Notes: a model not told the origin generated them from the letters alone. DNA of 64,000 nt from Actinernus sp. WN-2022 (GCA_030867875.1 JAOWCC010001368.1:2790965-2854964); one strand, 5' to 3'. Positions 25,618 through 36,229 are shown, counted from the stretch's first letter. A program made the numbers and translations.

Positions 25618-26465
25618 GAACGTAGGAATTAACCTCGTTCCCAGGGGTCTTTACGCGCCTAATCAAAGATGGCGTCGAAAGCACCCCTGGTACGGGCTGG
25701 TGGCATTCGGCCGCTGATTGGCTAGACGTTTCACGCGCGCTGATTGGAGAATTTTGAATAGCGCGTGCATTTTTGATTAAAAAAATTAACTGGTGATGTC
25801 GTCTTTCGCATTGCGCGTTAAAAATTCGGCGAAAACAACTACAAATTCATCAGAACTTAGAGTTTTTGGCTTTTTTAATACTCACTTCGCAACTGGGGTA
25901 CACGCAGAACAATGCGAAGTGTGATCCCAATGAATTCCAACCGTAACCGCTAACCGTTCTTCAGCGATGATGAATTCAAGATGGCGGATGCTCTTCAAAA
26001 TATGCCCACATATTGGGCATATTTTTGGGTCACATGACCAGCCTGTACCTAGCCTGCGAAACAGGCCCTCAGTGTTATTTCAACGCAAAGGAAGTGATAA
26101 AATGATTTGGCCGCGTGAAAATGGAAAAAGGAGACTGGCACGAGAGAGAAGAAGGAGGGCCTGCAGCCATCCCTTATACATTTTCATTTCCCGTCCAGAT
26201 TCTGTACGGGAAATACTGATTGGTCAATTAGCTGTCATCGCGCCATGTGTCACGAAATGTCGCACATTCCTCCTGCGAACTGACTGAAATGGCGGCGACA
26301 AGAGAGAAGTGATCGAGCGGTTGAGCATTAATCCAGGAACGTATCTAGAAGAACAAAGCAGGCAGTGAATACTCTACATTTGTACTTTCTAGGGGAGATA
26401 TTTTGGCGGTTTTACCAACAGGCGAAAGCCTTATTTTCCAACTGTTTGCCGTGGAAGTCGAGTCA

Positions 26466-26808
26466 GACCACAGGCAGCCCAAGCTCAAGTTACGAAAATA
26501 TAAGGGTTTGTATGGGAGCGTAGCGAGCTCAAGTTACGAAAATATAAGGGTTTGTATGGGAGCGTACCGAACTCCGTTTACAAGCCAGAAATACTGTAAA
26601 ATATTTGAATAAAATGACTTACCTTGCCACTGTGATGTCTTCTGTCGTGTTTCTCTCCTTGTTGGGTAGTTTTAAGCTGATTTCAGCCGGGTTTTTTTTC
26701 GGAGCCCCTTCTCCCTAAAAATAGAGAAGGCTGCACACTCGATTTGAGAACGCTCGACACCAGAGCGATAAATCCCACTTCAAAAGCATTCAGAGTTCAC
26801 AAAACCTC
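26466..26808. repeat. Left internal inverted arm of the Mutator-like element
   Basis: About 340 bp from GACCACAGGCAG to CACAAAACCTC, matching 27963-28305 in inverse orientation with scattered changes. It contains a direct duplication of about 42 bp (AAATATAAGGGTTTGTATGG twice, near 26498 and 26539), present in both arms, so the tandem step came before or with the inversion. Confidence 0.75.
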
Positions 26809-27713
26809 TACGAATTCCCGGCCCAAAGGTTGTTCCTTCCATAGAATGCCACTGTTAATCCATTCCTGTATTATCAAGCACACACGACGACATTTTCTTT
26901 CTCGAACTCCGTCCATTTCAACTCCTAATCGCCGTCATAAAACTTTCACCTATACCACTGATAAAAGTTCGTTGAAAAGCTGGCTGAGCAGCCTAGCCTT
27001 CGCAGCAAAGGTAACCCTTCACGGGTGGGGGAGGTCAGATTTCGATCATCAAAACTACCTACTGGCCAGGGTACCCTTGTATGAATCCAAACGATATTTG
27101 AAATTTATACAGTAATGGAGTTTTAGTTCGAATGCGCGTTTGCTCTAAAATGAAATTCAATAAATCGTCAAAATATTCTTACCTGTCTCTTGTGTATTTC
27201 TTTCAGTTTCTGTGAAGCTTCAAGCCAGTCCGTTCAATTTTGTCTTATTGAGGGAGTTACAGTAATTTGCCTTCCCTCAGTATAATTATTGGGAAGGTCG
27301 GACGTCGGCAAACTGTACGCCGATCAGATGCAGAAAATCGCCTCGAATTCGCATAAAAATCCCGTAGTTCTTACTTTTGAAATATAAGAGCCTTTTATGT
27401 TTATATCTGTAAAATCTGCTTGTTACCGAATTACCTAAAGTTCACGGGCTCAGAGCTCGTACATATATACCTTAATTTGAAAACGGTATTTCAACGAACG
27501 GTTCTATAGGAAAATCACATGCCTGACGAGGTAATTCCTCGTTAAATTGCACTCGAAAAACCGATATCGCCCTCGTTTGTTGATATTTTGCTAAGTTATA
27601 AATAGCGCGCGTAGTCTACATGCAGTGGTGATTCCACTCTGAATCACCACTCTGTCTCAGCCAATCAGCGTCTGATTTCGCAAATGCACCGTGCGATTCA
27701 GCTTTGGCTTTGC

Positions 27714-27787
27714 GATTCTATGGTAAAGTGGTTTAGATCACGCGCTTTTGATCCGAACGACCGGAGTTCGAGTCCGGCTACATCATG
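27714..27787 (+). repeat. tRNA-like segment, probably tRNA-derived relic
   Basis: TGGTAAAGTGG fits a pol III A box, and a 5-bp T stem (CCGGA with TCCGG) holds the loop GTTCGAG, a B box. The acceptor ends (GATTCTA and CTACATC) do not pair well and there is no clean anticodon stem, so I do not call a functional tRNA. It sits inside the Mutator-like element. Confidence 0.45.
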
Positions 27788-27962
27788 CACTTAATTTATT
27801 TATTTTACTTCTTTTTCTCCTTTCTCTGTTTTATTTAATCTTTTCTTCTATTTTAAGCTATTAGAGCCGCTTTCTACACTACTATAAAATCGAGGTCGTG
27901 ACCGTGTTGGGTTGAGAGCAAATACACAACAATGTTTTATTTATTTTTTAGTCTAGAAAGCG

Positions 27963-28305
27963 GAGGTTTTGTGAACTCTGAATGCTTTTGAAGTGGGATT
28001 TATCGCTCGGATGTCGAGCGTTCTCAAATCGAGTGTGCAGTCTTCTCTCTTTTTAGAGAGATGGGGCTCCGAAAAAAACCGGCTGAAATCAGCTTAAAAC
28101 CACCCAACAAGGAGAGCCGAACACGACAGAAGACATCACAGTGACAAGGTAAGTCATTTTATTCAAATATTTTACAGTATTTCTGGCTAGTAAACGGAGT
28201 TCGCTACGCTCCCATACAAACCCTTATATTTTCGTAACTTGAGCTCGCTACGCTCCCATACAAACCCTTATATTTTCGTAACTTGAGCTTGGGCTGCCTG
28301 TGGTC
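27963..28305. repeat. Right internal inverted arm of the Mutator-like element
   Basis: The inverse of 26466-26808. The two arms leave about 1.15 kb of unpaired middle that holds the tRNA-like segment. Arms of this length make the whole element a foldback structure. Confidence 0.75.
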
Positions 28306-29275
28306 AGACAGGACTTAGCGCTTCGGCATAGCATTGTGAAGGATCAGTTAATCGAACCTAAATACACTGGGACTTAAAAGCCATCTCCCTCTACGATCTA
28401 GACGTAGAACTGAAGGAAATTACGAAGTTCCCTAAAGTAATTTTCGCTTCTGCTGTCAGAGGCTGTTCGAGTGAAAGAGTCGTGAATAAATCCCACCCTG
28501 TAGAGACTTGGACAGGAGAAATAAAGGTAATAACAATGAACTGTGCAATGTTTTGACTACATATCTTAGATACCAACAAAGTTACGAGCACACAAAGTTT
28601 GATTGACATGTTAATCACGTTAATCCATGCGGAAAAGGGCAGAATTCAAATTTCCGTAAGATGGCGGCAGGCGCTAATTTTGTTCGCTCGGATCGGTATC
28701 AGAACTCGCTTCGCTCGTATCTGCTATACCTCGCTCCGCTCGTATCGGAAAAGCGCCTGTTCTGCAGGCTAGCCTGTACCAGGGGTACTTTCGACGCCAT
28801 CTTTGATTAGGCGCGTAAAGACCCATGGGAACGAGGCTGCGTGGGAAGAAGGAAAACTTCCGTTCCTTATGCTTCTGTCGAGCTTACGCTTGAGTTAGAT
28901 TTCCGTTTCTTGATTTTTCACTAGAACTTAACGCTCCTTATAAGTGGCGTATAGGGGGGTGGGGGCACAGTAAATCTCTCCCCCCCCCCCCTCTGCCCAG
29001 TCCCAGAAGAGCGATTGACAGAAGTAATCAATGACAATGTCCCAGAATTCATCATTTTCCCCCTATCAATGACAATGTCCTATAATTTAATCATCCATCC
29101 CCCCCTCCCCCCCCCCCCCCACCATTTTCAGGACCTCCATATCCTGCATATATTCATAAATACCAATGCGTCTGTAGCCATCGCATCCAGCGGTGATTCT
29201 TGAATGCAAAACTGGACCGTTGGACAAACATGTTATTGCAATATGGCATTTTAGTCCATTTTTTATTTATTTTAG

Positions 29276-29389
29276 ATGTTGACGAATGTAAGAAGAAACC
29301 TTGTATCAATGGTGGCACATGTACGAACACGGATGGGGGTTATACATGTTCTTGTACTGCTGGCTGGATAGCACATGACTGCGATAAAG
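29276..29389 (+). CDS. EGF-like exon B1 (type 1)
   Basis: The acceptor is TTTATTTTAG and the donor G|GTAATT; phase 1-1. It differs from A1 at TDGGY (for TDGSY) and DKG (for DQG). The upstream intron sequence (TTAGTCCATTTTTTATT) is like that of D1, not A1 or C1, supporting an A/C and B/D pairing. Confidence 0.9.
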
Positions 29390-29740
29390 GTAATTAAATA
29401 AAATGTTATCTTGTACCCGAAGCGTCCATCTTCCATACTTCCTCTGCCATGCAGCCTTTTTTTACAGACTGGGTTATTTTTAGAATGTGTTTCCACTTCG
29501 GTTCCGCTAGCCAATGACAAGGGTTTGCATAATTTAATATAAATGATGTAGCCGCCATAAACAGAAGCTCCCCGTCGCGATGAAAGCGAAAAATAGCCCG
29601 GTCTGTAAAAACGCTGCATCACGAATATATGACAGATGGACGCTCCGGTTAATGGCCTCCTGCTTGTTGTAGTCTTATAAGACACGTTCTCCGTAGTCAG
29701 TGAATAGAGGGTGGTAATATTTTGTATTTCTTTTTTTCAG

Positions 29741-29854
29741 ACCGAAACGAGTGCCTAACTAAACCATGTGCAAACGGTGGAAGTTGTACGAACTCTCCTG
29801 GAAGCTACTCATGTGCCTGTGTGACTGGCTGGACGGGGCAACACTGTGACAAAG
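29741..29854 (+). CDS. EGF-like exon B2 (type 2)
   Basis: The acceptor is a T run plus CAG and the donor G|GTAGAA; phase 1-1. It opens DRNECLTKPC, shared with D2. Six cysteines and the hydroxylation pattern are kept. Confidence 0.9.
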
Positions 29855-29963
29855 GTAGAACAACTTTTACCCATGCTCTGTTAGACTGGGAGGGTAGCAT
29901 TCAATGAATTATAAGAGATTTTTAGATTTATGAGAGTGTTTTACGTTGTGAAACAATATTACC

Positions 29964-30180
29964 GCCTCACTGGTTAGCTCAGTTGGTAGATCACGGTCTA
30001 GATTGCAGGAGGTCGGAGTTCGAAACCCTGTGGCGGCTTCCTTGGGCTGGGACGTATATAAACTGTTAACCCACTTGTAATCAGGGTGTGTTATTTTTGT
30101 TAAAGAGTAGGGGATTGAATCCCGACACAACAGCCTGGTATTATGAGGTATTAACAATCACTCATGATTGTAAACTGCAC
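29964..30180 (+). mobile_element. tRNA-derived SINE in intron 2 of block B
   Basis: The A box region is GGTTAGCTCAGTTGG and the B box region GAGTTCGAAACC, about 35 bp apart, as in a tRNA. A tail with AGTAGGGGATTGAATCCCG and CTCATGATTGTAAACTGCAC follows. It stands at the same intron position as the copies in A, C and D, so it predates the block duplications. The 3' limit is approximate. Confidence 0.65.
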
Positions 30181-30307
30181 GGCAGCGCTTTGCGCCACAA
30201 AGGGCCCTGGTGAAGCGCAGTTGGATATTTTTATATAGAATTGGCGCTATTAATATATATGAATACCTTCAATGTTATATATATAAATATATATTTTAAT
30301 TCTTCAG

Positions 30308-30421
30308 ATGTGGACGAGTGTATTTCCAAACCTTGTGCTAACGGTGGAACATGCTCTAACAGTATTGGTAGTTACTCGTGTCTTTGTACAGTTAGTTGGA
30401 AAGGAATCACTTGTAAGCAAG
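30308..30421 (+). CDS. EGF-like exon B3 (type 3)
   Basis: The acceptor is TTCTTCAG and the donor G|GTACAT; phase 1-1. The only protein change from the other type 3 exons is KGITC for KGSTC. Confidence 0.9.
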
Positions 30422-30743
30422 GTACATCCAATCTCCTATATAGGTATCAAGGCGTTTTCGCAAGTTGGGCTATTTTTAGATTTTAGTAATTTTTCCCGCC
30501 AATTGGTGGATTGCACCAGTGGCGGAACAAAAGATGTCTCATTAGCTACTTTTGTTATTCCAACCAACTGCGGCTATTCTTTTGTGATCATTTTGTGAAT
30601 GGGAAACCGTTCTAAAAATAACAGTTAAAACGACTCCTGGTTATGGGCTCCTGACGCTCGCCAAGGAAAAAAAATGTTCTTGTTATCGATAATGGGCAAG
30701 GAATAGAAAACTGACATTACTTCTTCGTCGTCCTTTTTCTAAG

Positions 30744-30857
30744 ATGTTGACGAATGCCAGAAGAACCCGTGTTTACATGGAGGGAAGTGTTCTAACACGA
30801 TAGGGGACTTCAACTGCGCATGCGCCACAGGATGGAAGGGAAAGAAGTGCGGTGGAG
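30744..30857 (+). CDS. EGF-like exon B4 (type 4)
   Basis: The acceptor is TTTTTCTAAG and the donor G|GTACGG; phase 1-1. It has CLHGGKC and [10 protein letters not shown]. The CLHGG form is shared with D4, while A4 and C4 have CLNGG. Confidence 0.9.
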
Positions 30858-31686
30858 GTACGGCTCGTAAACAATTGGTGGTTAACAACTAACTACTGCA
30901 TGATTACTAACACTCCCTAGAGTATTACATAACCTTGACACATATGCATACTAGTGTGCATTCCATACCGTTAGAAAATATTTTGAATTCTTGTGATGTA
31001 ATGAACTAAAACAGCAATCTTGAGTCAAATGGCGAAACATAAAGTTTTGTTGTCACGATAAACTGTTGATAGTAGCGCTAGATAGCCTTAAGGTACGGAT
31101 AAAGACAACAATATTGCGTGCAACACGGTGCAATTTGTTGTGTACAACGTTGTAGAAGTAGAACTTTATCCTCCTTTTGCAACATTGCTAACAATATTGG
31201 GTGGCTTGAGCGCACTGTGTGTGGTCACCCATACTGTCAGATAATATGTAATGCGTTGTGTAATAGTAACAAACCCATCAAAGCAAGCTGAAAGGGAACC
31301 TCCACTGTGAAACAAAGCTTGCTCTCAAATGTTCCTTATGGATACCTAAATCTTGTATTGCTGTGTTTGTCTCCTGTAAAGCGTACACAAGATGTCAGTT
31401 ATGCACCGATTTTCCTATCCATAAAACTCATATGAATTTCCTGCGCGCCGATATCTTGGATTTTACGAAGGGGTAACCGTGTGACGTCATAAAATCCAAG
31501 ATGGCGACGCGCGGGAAATTCAAATGAGTTTTATGGAGAGCAAAATCGGTTCGTAAGTGACATCTAGTATACGATTTAAAGGAGACAAACACAGCAATAG
31601 GCAGGGGTAAGAAGTGTTTGAGAGCAAACACTGTTTTCTTTTCAATAGAGGTTTCCTTTGAAAACCCGCCTTTAATATTTCCACAG

Positions 31687-31800
31687 ATATAGACGAATGT
31701 CAGAATGGTCCATGTCAACACGGTGGCACGTGCACTAATCTGCCAGGTGACTACAGCTGTAAGTGTCCTGACCAATGGCAAGCCAAGAACTGCGACCAAG
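31687..31800 (+). CDS. EGF-like exon B5 (type 5)
   Basis: The acceptor is TTTCCACAG and the donor G|GTAACG; phase 1-1. It opens DIDEC and has DYSCKCPDQW, protein-identical to C5. Confidence 0.9.
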
Positions 31801-31856
31801 GTAACGCCCATACATAGAGCATATTTCATACGGCATTTCCTGCAGAGTTGCCACAG

Positions 31857-32155
31857 GTTAGGGAAAAGTCATGAAAAAAGATTTTTTCAAGGTCAGGGAA
31901 AACGGATATTTGACTAGAAGTCATGGGAAAGTGAGGGAAAATTGAAATCTTGAGAGTATTGTTAGCAGGAAAGGCTGAAGAGAACTCAAAGATGAACTTG
32001 GTAATAATTGGGTGGATATAGGACGGCTGTAAGGCATGGCGAGGGGTGGTTAGAGGCTGTTGTTATATGTGATTTCTTCATGTATTTGGGCAGGGAAAAT
32101 TGAAGTTGAGTCAGGGAACAGTCAGTGAATTTTGAAGTCTGATCACTGTGGCAAC
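31857..32155. mobile_element. Small nonautonomous element in intron 5 of block B
   Basis: The ends GTTGCCACAG and CTGTGGCAAC are exact inverses. The interior repeats the motif AGGGAAAA (GTTAGGGAAAAGTCATG, GTGAGGGAAAATTG, GCAGGGAAAATTG). It is absent from blocks A and C. A hAT-type origin is a guess from the small inverted ends; I did not find a clear 8-bp duplication. Confidence 0.55.
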
Positions 32156-32174
32156 CATGCCGTGACGTTGAAAG

Positions 32175-32705
32175 GTAGAGCGGATTGTGGTTACTGTACG
32201 GCATGCAGTGACTTTGAAATGGTTTCCCTATTGTCTTTTCCCTGCTGAACCAATCAAAGTACAGAATTACGGTACGTCAAAGTAGAGCGGATTGTGGTTA
32301 CTGTACGACATGCAGTGACTTTGAAATGGTTTCCCTATTGTCTTTTCCCTGCTGAACCAATCAAAGTACAGAATTACGGTACGTCAAAGTAGAGCGGATT
32401 GTGGTTACTGTACGGCATGCAGTGACTTTGAAATGGTTTCCCTATTGTCTTTTCCGTGCTGAACCAATCAAAGTACAGAATTACGGTACGTCAAAGTAGA
32501 GCGGATTGTGGTTACTGTACGGCATGCAGTGACTTTGAAATGGTTTCCCTATTGTCTTTTCCCTGCTGAACCAATCAAAGTACAGAATTACGGTACGTCA
32601 AGGTAGAGCGGATTGTGGTTACTGTACGGCATGCAGTGACTTTGAAATGGTTTCCCTATTGTTTTTGTCCTGGTGATCCAATCAAATTACAGAAATACGG
32701 TACAG
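32175..32705. repeat. 107-bp tandem repeat, five copies, intron 5 of block B
   Basis: GTAGAGCGGATTGTGGTTAC begins copies at 32175, 32282, 32389, 32496 and 32603, an exact 107-bp period, with very few changes among the first four. Blocks A and C hold a single copy. It is a recent local amplification with no ORF. Confidence 0.9.
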
Positions 32706-33080
32706 CACGGTTACAGTACGGTTATAGTGAGGCTACGGACATACCGTAGCAAATTTGTCCCACTCATACGAAATCTGCTCCTCTGATAGACCTAATCAGC
32801 TTGCCTGTTTGTTGCACCATTTATGACCTCGTGATCGTTCTCCAGAGGATTCAGTGCTTTGTTTTCCAATTATAGAAATTGGTACATTTCCTCTTGGGAA
32901 ACAGAAAAACAAAAAAGCTACGCTGAACAGGATATCCCTGAAAAAAAAAAAAAAATTGACTGACTGCTCGGGTATGTGAGTAGGAGAGGAGTTACCGAGG
33001 TGGTGAATGGTGAACGCATGCCAACGGACTCAAGCGTGCCTTTGACACATTAAATATATAGTATATTTCCTTTTTCAAAG

Positions 33081-33194
33081 ACGTGGATGAGTGTCTCAGG
33101 GATCCTTGTCAGAACGGCGGATTGTGTACCAACGTATTAGGAGCTTACACGTGTACGTGTGTGGCCGGATGGACTGGCACTAACTGTGCACAAG
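33081..33194 (+). CDS. EGF-like exon B6 (type 6)
   Basis: The acceptor is CCTTTTTCAAAG and the donor G|GTAATG; phase 1-1. It has [13 protein letters not shown]; the Leu before Cys is unique to this copy. Confidence 0.9.
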
Positions 33195-33680
33195 GTAATG
33201 AATCTGCTACGCTAGAGAGAGCTGAGTAACTTAACGCGCGGGGACTAAGCACGACAGCAGCGAATACAAAAAAATATATATTGTGCGAGTACCTTCATGT
33301 TTTCTGCGAAGAATATAAGTTTTATGGTAGGCATAAGATTCAAGTACTCAGACCATTTCCTTCCGAAACTAAGAATATACATGTTTTGAGCAGTGTAGTT
33401 TAGGTTTTGAACACTGTGATAAAATTTATTACGAACACGAGACAGTGACCGGCACAAGATAGTGATTACGTCGAAATTCCCGCCGATTTACGCGTCAACT
33501 CGCATGCGGCCTAGTGATTCAACTCTGTCGCTGTGCTATTCTTGTTGCCACAGCTTTTTCCGTTGAAAACTGGAGGTTTGCTTTGAAGTCGTATAATCAT
33601 AATATGGCGGTATTTCTGTATTTTCTCCACCGACTTACGCTCAGTTAAATTCTATAATTGTTTTTATGTTTTTATCTCAG

Positions 33681-33794
33681 ATGTGAATGAGTGCGTCAAA
33701 ACTCCATGTTTCAACCTTGGCACGTGTACCAATACCGATGGCAGTTACACCTGTACTTGTCGACCTGGGTGGAAGGGTTACAATTGTGACAAAG
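33681..33794 (+). CDS. EGF-like exon B7 (type 7), GC donor; the Polinton follows in its intron
   Basis: The acceptor is TTATCTCAG; phase 1-1. It is protein-identical to A7. The donor is G|GCACGT. The intron downstream of this noncanonical donor is the one invaded by the Polinton and would be 19 kb long. Splicing there to B8 is required if block B is to be read through. Confidence 0.85.
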
Positions 33795-33896
33795 GCACGT
33801 TGTAGAGTTAACTCAAGACTTACCTATCACATTATAGTGGATGACTAGTTCCTTGAAAACCTAGTGTTGATCTGCGTCGGTGGGGAAGATAAACAT

Positions 33897-34082
33897 TGGT
33901 ATTATCAACTAAAAGTCGATTGAGGTATGCTACCCGCCGTGAGAAGTGAGTAGCAGCTGACGTTTCGAGTGCTACTGAGCCCTTCGGCAGAAGAAACGAA
34001 GGGCTAGCGCTCAAAACGTCAGCTTCTACTCGCTTCTCACGGCCGTTATCAAACCTCATTCAACTTTCAATTGATTATACCA
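33897..34082. repeat. Foldback element in intron 7 (block B copy)
   Basis: The same family and position as 22814-22993 and 59145-59330. Inner arms around GCAGCTGACGTTTCGAG and its inverse are retained. It ends about 130 bp before the Polinton. Confidence 0.7.
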
Positions 34083-34206
34083 CCATGGCCAGTGTATACC
34101 TGTAACATAGCGATCCGAGTACTTACTGAGTATCTCTGTCATTTTGTTCAGCGGTTGAATGATGGGGAACCTGCATTCTTATTTTCTTTCCATAGCATCC
34201 CCGTAG

Positions 34207-34211
34207 GCTTA
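34207..34211. other. Polinton target-site duplication, left copy
   Basis: GCTTA stands here and again at 52714-52718; the matching point in block C has it once (TAGGCTTATAACAATGG). Polinton duplications are usually 6 bp. Here the sixth base cannot be assigned because the element's first A is next to it. Confidence 0.8.
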
Positions 34212-34479
34212 AGTAGGGGGAAAAGGCCGATTCTGGCGCAGTTTTTGACATATTGTGACATTACTGGCGCAGCGCCAGAAATGACAAAATATGACAAAGA
34301 CGTCGCCAGAAGTCTGCCTTTTCCTCCTACTGTTAATTTATTCAGCCTGTCTGATACTTAATGAAATTATTATATAGTTGATCCAATAAACCGGTTTAAA
34401 GTGGTATTCAGGAATGCAGTTAAAAGTGGATTCTAGGAAACCGGTTTAGAATGGGATTCGATCACGTGATCACCTCGTG
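34212..34479. repeat. Polinton left terminal inverted repeat
   Basis: 268 bp, pairing with 52446-52713 with no mismatch that I saw. It contains the palindromes CTGGCGCAGCGCCAG and GATCACGTGATC and two AAACCGGTTTA-type motifs. Identity of the two repeats suggests recent insertion or correction during replication. Confidence 0.92.
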
Positions 34480-34502
34480 ACCTTGACCTTGACCTTGACC
34501 TT
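34479..34502. repeat. GACCTT hexamer repeat inside the left end
   Basis: Four GACCTT units directly inside the left inverted repeat, not matched at the right end. It lies about 40 bp before the first ORF, so a regulatory part is possible but unproved. Confidence 0.8.
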
Positions 34503-34540
34503 GACATTATTTTAATATACTCAAACTATATAAGTAGGTG

Positions 34541-36229
34541 ATGTTTAATAATAATATCGAAATGGAGGGAATCATAAAAGGATACAAAGATATCAAAAAA
34601 GTAAAGTCTAAAAAAGAAGACGAATTAAAAGAAGTAAGAAAGGATATTTCCTTAGCATCTAGATCCATGGAGAAAGTAGGAAAAAGTAAGAGAAAAGGAA
34701 AGAAAGAGATTATGGTACGAATTAAGGAAGATTTAGAGATAGGATTAAACGATGAAAAGATTCTGGAAGAAGAATTAGAGACTATCGAAATAGAATTGAA
34801 GGACTTCATTGAAGAACATAATCTAGACACTACGCTAATTGATAAAAGCAGTAAACCAAAAGATGAATGTATGCCACCAAAGAGTAAACCAAACGACAAG
34901 CTTATACTATCAAAGAGTGACACCGCATCCTTAGAAAAAGTAGTAATAAAGGATAATGAAATGAAAGTAGTGAGGATGCTTATGGAAGGATACAATAGAA
35001 TGATAGAAAGAAGGGATGAACTTAAGTATAAATTATCAGAACTAAGTAATGGTATTTACGGGCTCAATAAATATTTATCATATCAAAAGGAACAACCAAA
35101 GGATAAGAGAGATAAAGAAAAAATAATAGAAAGTATAGAACGAAGAAAGGAATTCGCATTTGCTTATGATGATATTGAGTTTGCTTATGATTTAAATAAT
35201 AAATTAATAAATGAGCATATTAGTGTATTTGGTTTAGATGTTATATCTAGTGGTCTATCAGTAAGAGATTTATATAGGGAGGCTAGACAGTTAAAACAAA
35301 TGGAGCAAGAAGAAATGAATCGATACCATGAAGAAAAGCATCAACATGATCACTTAGAAGAAATGATTAAGGAAGAGCGACCTAAACCACAAAAGCAACA
35401 ACTTAAGAAAAAGGAACAACCTAATCCACAAAAGCAACAACCCAAGAAAGATGAACGATATGAAGAAGACAATCAATCTGAAGAAGACAATCAATCTGAA
35501 GAAGACAATCAATCTGAAGAAGATGATCAAATTGAACTGATAGACCAAATCGAGGAAGAGCAATCTGAAGAAGATGACCAAATCGAACTGATAGAACAAG
35601 TCGAGGAAGAGCAACCTAAAAAATCTGAGGAACAACTTAAGAAAGACAAACGAAATGCACGAGTTAGACAACGTAGGAAAGAGAAACGACTTGAGGAAGA
35701 GCAAATCGAACAACCAAAACAATTAGAGCAAATCGTACTACCCAATCAAAATACAATCGAACAGTTAGAGCAAATTGAACTACTAAAGACAATTGAACGA
35801 CTCGAACAGTTAGAGCAAATTGAACTACGCAATCAAGGGACAATCAAACAACCTGAACAGTTAGAGCAAATTAGGCTACCCAATCAAAATACAATCGAAC
35901 AGTTAGAGCAAATTGAACTACTAAAGACAATTGAACGACTCGAACAGTTAGAGCAAATTGAACTACGTAATCAAGGGACAATCAAACAACCTGAACAGTT
36001 AGAGCGAATTAGGCTACCCAATCAAGAGACAATTGAACAATTAGAGCAACAACCCAATCTAATTGAACAATTTAAACAAGAGCAAATTAAGCAGTTAGAG
36101 CGAATCGAACAATTTAAGCAAGAGCAAATCGATCAACTAAAGCAAAAGCAAACTAAACAATTAGAACGACTTGAACAACTAAAACAAGGACAAGATAGAC
36201 AATTACGAATTATCAAGCAGTATAAGTAG
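34541..36229 (+). CDS. Polinton coiled-coil protein, Gln/Glu/Lys-rich, 562 aa
   Basis: The function is unknown. The ATG at 34541 is taken; another Met lies 7 codons on. Residues 1-160 are Lys/Glu-rich and helical in character. About 235-370 is acidic, with three SEEDNQ repeats, and about 390-560 is Gln/Leu/Glu-rich with heptad-like spacing (EQLEQIELL). The C-terminal part holds a 46-residue tandem repeat; the 138-bp DNA copies start near 35751 and 35889. No signal peptide, membrane segment or enzyme motif is seen. It may be a filamentous or tegument-like virion protein, or a scaffold. The tag end (IKQYK) and stop lie in the left arm of the hairpin shared with the next gene. Confidence 0.8.
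   Translation: MFNNNIEMEGIIKGYKDIKKVKSKKEDELKEVRKDISLASRSMEKVGKSKRKGKKEIMVRIKEDLEIGLNDEKILEEELETIEIELKDFIEEHNLDTTLIDKSSKPKDECMPPKSKPNDKLILSKSDTASLEKVVIKDNEMKVVRMLMEGYNRMIERRDELKYKLSELSNGIYGLNKYLSYQKEQPKDKRDKEKIIESIERRKEFAFAYDDIEFAYDLNNKLINEHISVFGLDVISSGLSVRDLYREARQLKQMEQEEMNRYHEEKHQHDHLEEMIKEERPKPQKQQLKKKEQPNPQKQQPKKDERYEEDNQSEEDNQSEEDNQSEEDDQIELIDQIEEEQSEEDDQIELIEQVEEEQPKKSEEQLKKDKRNARVRQRRKEKRLEEEQIEQPKQLEQIVLPNQNTIEQLEQIELLKTIERLEQLEQIELRNQGTIKQPEQLEQIRLPNQNTIEQLEQIELLKTIERLEQLEQIELRNQGTIKQPEQLERIRLPNQETIEQLEQQPNLIEQFKQEQIKQLERIEQFKQEQIDQLKQKQTKQLERLEQLKQGQDRQLRIIKQYK

Larger units (their letters stand above)
26050..28771. mobile_element. Nonautonomous Mutator-like element (2.7 kb) with 9-bp target duplication
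   Basis: The ends are TAGCCTGCGAAACAGGC and GCCTGTTCTGCAGGCTA, inverted with two mismatches. The direct 9-mer GCCTGTACC flanks both sides (26041-26049 and 28772-28780), and the C/D spacer has it once, uninterrupted, near 61943. The TAGCCTGCGAA end resembles that of the intron 3 element, suggesting one superfamily. Inside are long inverted arms and a tRNA-like segment. No transposase ORF is visible; ORFs here are short and unrelated to anything I know. Confidence 0.8.
25631..28838. mobile_element. Foldback element split by a nested Mutator-like element
   Basis: The left arm AACCTCGTTCCCAGGGG (with AATCAAAGATGGCGTCGAAA after it) has its inverse at the right end (near 28776-28838). In the C/D spacer the same arms are only about 480 bp apart. 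Here they are separated further by the 2,722-bp element at 26050-28771. No ORF of its own is seen. Confidence 0.7.
24274..29275. other. Spacer intron between blocks A and B (type 1 spacer)
   Basis: There is no EGF exon and no credible gene. The first 1.7 kb is shared with the C/D spacer. It includes a segment ending GGGGCTCAAAGGG-TTAA at 25516, the right end of the TTAA-type element, whose left end is missing here. Next come the GAAGCACGAGG minisatellite and a nested pair of transposons (25631-28838). After these lie purine- or pyrimidine-biased runs, including C tracts near 28980 and 29100, and a stretch leading to exon B1 that is shared with D1. Confidence 0.75.

Noticed and set aside
26744..27115. 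123-residue ORF in the Mutator-like element as a transposase
   Set aside because: No DDE or zinc-finger pattern, low-complexity composition, and it overlaps the inverted arm.
29964..30060. Functional tRNA gene in intron 2
   Set aside because: A and B boxes are present, but acceptor and anticodon stems do not form, and the unit recurs with a SINE tail.
34071..34361. 96-residue ORF across the left Polinton junction
   Set aside because: It spans host intron and terminal inverted repeat; an accident of the insertion.
34538..34540. GTG as the start of the coiled-coil gene
   Set aside because: An ATG follows immediately at 34541.
34507..34995. 162-residue minus-strand ORF in the left part of the Polinton
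   Set aside because: Ser/Phe-rich antisense shadow of the Lys/Glu-rich coiled-coil gene; the same holds for the ORF at 35354-35722.
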